Positions 6,122 to 7,817 of a stretch of DNA of 7,817 nt are shown piece by piece. The notes below the pieces were generated by a model, which worked only from the letters and a program-made list of their open reading frames with translations, was not told the DNA's origin and ran no database searches. The DNA is from an uncultured Erysipelotrichaceae bacterium. GTDB lineage: Bacteria; Bacillota_I; Bacilli_A; Erysipelotrichales; Erysipelotrichaceae. A program made the position numbers and the translations under genes. Location: contig CADBPK010000182.1 in NCBI GenBank assembly GCA_902796465.1, forward strand, positions 1 through 7,817, written 5' to 3'. How positions within the stretch are numbered: position 1 is the stretch's first letter; the number at the start of each line of letters is the position of its first letter.

Positions 6122-7194
6122 TGTTGCTGGGTCTGCTTGCCATCGCAGCAGTCCTTTATCTGATCCAGAGATATATACTGGATCATAGTTTTGATGCGCT
6201 CAGTTATCAGCTGGAACTGGACAGAAACTGCGCCGAACCGGACGAAACAGTACGATTCCGTACTGTTCTGACGAACGCAAAACGGCTTCCGCTTCTTTTC
6301 CTGCGGCTGCGGGAATACATTCCCAAAGAAATGAATGTCAGAAGCAGGAAAGAGGGAAGGGCACTCAGAACAGAAGCATATCTGGGCGAAGCAGTCCTGA
6401 ATCAGCTGTTCTATATTCTTTCATTTCAGAAGATACGCCGTGAACTGGAAGTATCGGTTCCCAGACGCGGCCGCTATCTTCTTGGTACTTCCCGCATCAC
6501 GTGCGGCGATCTGCTCGGCATTTCCACCAGTACGAAACAGATGCAGGACATTCATGAACTCGTCGTATATCCGCGGCGCTGTGATATCAGCGGATTGGTG
6601 CCGGCACTGGAAGGGTATCTCGGTGATATTTCCGTACAGCGGTTTATCATGCCGGATCCGATCGATACGGTTGGATTCCGGGAATATACCGGCAGGGAAC
6701 CGATGCGGGATATCTCCTGGAATAAGACGCTGACATCCGGAAAGGTAATGGTACGGCAGTACGATTATACGGCCGAAAGAAAAACAGGACTCATCGTTGA
6801 TATTTCAGATGCAGATGAGGAAAGCATTGAAGCTGCATTCAGTACGGCCAGAAGCATCGCAGATCATCTTGCCGGGAAGAATATCGCTTTCAGTTTCTAT
6901 ACGAATGCTTTGATTCTTTCACGTACTGCAGCGGAATATTACGTGCCGGAAGGAAGGGGAGAAAAGCATCTGAACAAAGTAAAGGAGGTGCTTGGAAGAT
7001 CCTCCTGTACAACAGCTTCATCTCTGGAAAAACTGCTGGATTCCGTCACACAGGACCGTGATATGCGGAAATCCTTTCTGCTTGTTTCGGCTTCCGGACA
7101 GGACAGAGGCGGGCTGATCAGCAGCTATGAAAAACGGTACGGCATCAGGATCATGCCGGTAGAGATCTCAGAAGGGAAGGGAAGCTATGCCTGA
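6121..7194 (+). CDS. DUF58 domain protein (VWA-like, membrane-anchored)
   Basis: A 357-residue DUF58 protein, the usual operon partner of MoxR ATPases. An N-terminal membrane segment covers about residues 1-16, followed by a beta-rich region. The DUF58 signature runs over 186-215: FREYTGREPM, RDISWNKT and GKVMVRQYDY, with the conserved Arg, Trp and Arg residues. A VWA-like domain begins at TGLIVDISD (222-230). Its metal site would be Asp227, Ser229 and then Ala231, so the DxSxS pattern is incomplete. Many DUF58 proteins have two N-terminal membrane segments; only one is evident here. GGAGGA at 6109-6114 supports the start at 6121, one base overlapping moxR. The bulk of the protein probably faces the cytoplasm, where MoxR could act on it. 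The exact function of the family is not established. Confidence 0.92.
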   Translation: MLLGLLAIAAVLYLIQRYILDHSFDALSYQLELDRNCAEPDETVRFRTVLTNAKRLPLLFLRLREYIPKEMNVRSRKEGRALRTEAYLGEAVLNQLFYILSFQKIRRELEVSVPRRGRYLLGTSRITCGDLLGISTSTKQMQDIHELVVYPRRCDISGLVPALEGYLGDISVQRFIMPDPIDTVGFREYTGREPMRDISWNKTLTSGKVMVRQYDYTAERKTGLIVDISDADEESIEAAFSTARSIADHLAGKNIAFSFYTNALILSRTAAEYYVPEGRGEKHLNKVKEVLGRSSCTTASSLEKLLDSVTQDRDMRKSFLLVSASGQDRGGLISSYEKRYGIRIMPVEISEGKGSYA

Positions 7195-7817
7195 ATGGAT
7201 CAGATGTGTTTCCTGGATCCGGTTTGTAATGCTGGTGATGGCTGTATTCATGAAGTTTTCCTCTGCAGTGATTTCACAGCAGCTTGCGGGTGTGCTTTTA
7301 TGTACAGCGGCAGGGGTCATATGCATCTTTACGGAATCAAGGAATAAACTGTTAACATGTTTTTGTCTGTGCGTGATCGATGCGGTTTCGTTCTTTTTCC
7401 TGAAAGAAGGAATATTCCCGGTACTGTTCTGTCTGCCGGTCTGCCTCATCAAAACATTCTGGCACCGGTGGGAACCGTCACACGATTTCACGGAACGCTC
7501 TCTTGCGGCAGGGATCATTCTTTATGCCGGAATATATTTTGTCCTGATTTTCGGCAAAGGGCTGTACTATGCTTCGGTTATATATCTGATACTTTTTATC
7601 GCACTCAGTGTTTTTGAGATGCGGATCCTTCGTGAAAAAAGATTTGATGACAGGGGAACGATCCTGATCAATGCAGGTGTAGTTTCCCTGCTGGCTTTCG
7701 GAATGATCCTGATCACAACGAATCTGTTCCGGAATGTGCTTCTGTGGATCTTCCTTATGATTTATCAGTTCCTGATCGTTCCGGTGCTGTGGGCCCTGGT
7801 GGTAATCGCTACAGGGG
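7187..7817 (+). CDS. Polytopic membrane protein, 5' part (runs off window)
   Basis: An open frame of 210 codons from ATG at 7187 to the window end with no stop. The protein begins MPEWIRCVSWIRFVMLVM. It has about seven or eight hydrophobic segments, near residues 11-28, 32-49, 55-72, 75-91, 105-122, 126-145, 159-178 and 183-209, with short charged loops (ESRNK at 50-54, HRWEPSHDFTERS at 93-105, REKRFDDR at 149-156). It overlaps the end of the DUF58 gene by eight bases, and purine-rich AGGGAAGGG at 7173-7181 serves as its ribosome binding site. In many MoxR operons the third gene encodes a TgpA-like protein with N-terminal membrane helices followed by an external transglutaminase domain; this could be the start of such a protein, but the part that would decide lies beyond the window. 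It is also possible that it is a purely integral membrane protein of unknown family. Confidence 0.85.
   Translation, partial: MPEWIRCVSWIRFVMLVMAVFMKFSSAVISQQLAGVLLCTAAGVICIFTESRNKLLTCFCLCVIDAVSFFFLKEGIFPVLFCLPVCLIKTFWHRWEPSHDFTERSLAAGIILYAGIYFVLIFGKGLYYASVIYLILFIALSVFEMRILREKRFDDRGTILINAGVVSLLAFGMILITTNLFRNVLLWIFLMIYQFLIVPVLWALVVIATG

Noticed and set aside
7357..7617. Plus-strand 86-codon frame inside the last gene
   Set aside because: The frame starting at 7187 is open for 210 codons, gives a regular pattern of membrane helices and overlaps DUF58 with a ribosome binding site. The 7357 frame is a shadow of it.

Overview
The window looks like chromosome from a Bacillota (Firmicutes) bacterium. 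All genes lie on the + strand, most start codons follow purine-rich AGGAGG-type ribosome binding sites, the coding base composition is near half G+C by eye, and the proteins most resemble Gram-positive family members. An anaerobic gut-type lineage such as Erysipelotrichia or a clostridial group would fit, but this is an impression from protein flavour and not a phylogenetic result.

Left block (1-4449): the 3' part of recN (double-strand-break repair ATPase) runs into dinB (translesion DNA polymerase IV) with a 1-base TGATG overlap. dinB overlaps xerD (tyrosine recombinase) by 23 bases. A gene for an M48-family metalloprotease carrying two C-terminal zinc ribbons follows after 33 bases. The first three genes make a compact, probably co-transcribed DNA repair/recombination set, and the protease probably reads from the same transcript.

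Middle (4450-4721): this is the only non-coding stretch of any size and it is strongly AT-rich at its left end. It holds a candidate promoter, a 40-codon GTG-start gene with an excellent ribosome binding site, a Rho-independent terminator that begins in that gene's stop codon, and a TATAAT box just after the terminator's T-run.

Right block (4722-7817): an operon with overlapping genes. A small stand-alone HD hydrolase of the SpoT/MESH1-like type overlaps a MoxR-family AAA+ ATPase by 4 bases. MoxR overlaps a DUF58 protein by 1 base, and DUF58 overlaps a polytopic membrane protein by 8 bases. The membrane protein is cut by the window edge, so its reading frame has no stop inside the window. MoxR plus DUF58 plus a membrane protein is a known but functionally poorly defined arrangement, usually interpreted as a chaperone-like system acting at the membrane or envelope. 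The alarmone-hydrolase-like gene at its head is the less usual part.

Most of the window is recognisable housekeeping or accessory cellular machinery. I see no CRISPR array, tRNA, rRNA, insertion sequence, toxin-antitoxin pair or phage module. The best candidates for something undescribed are the 40-residue gene with its own terminator and the HD-hydrolase/MoxR coupling.
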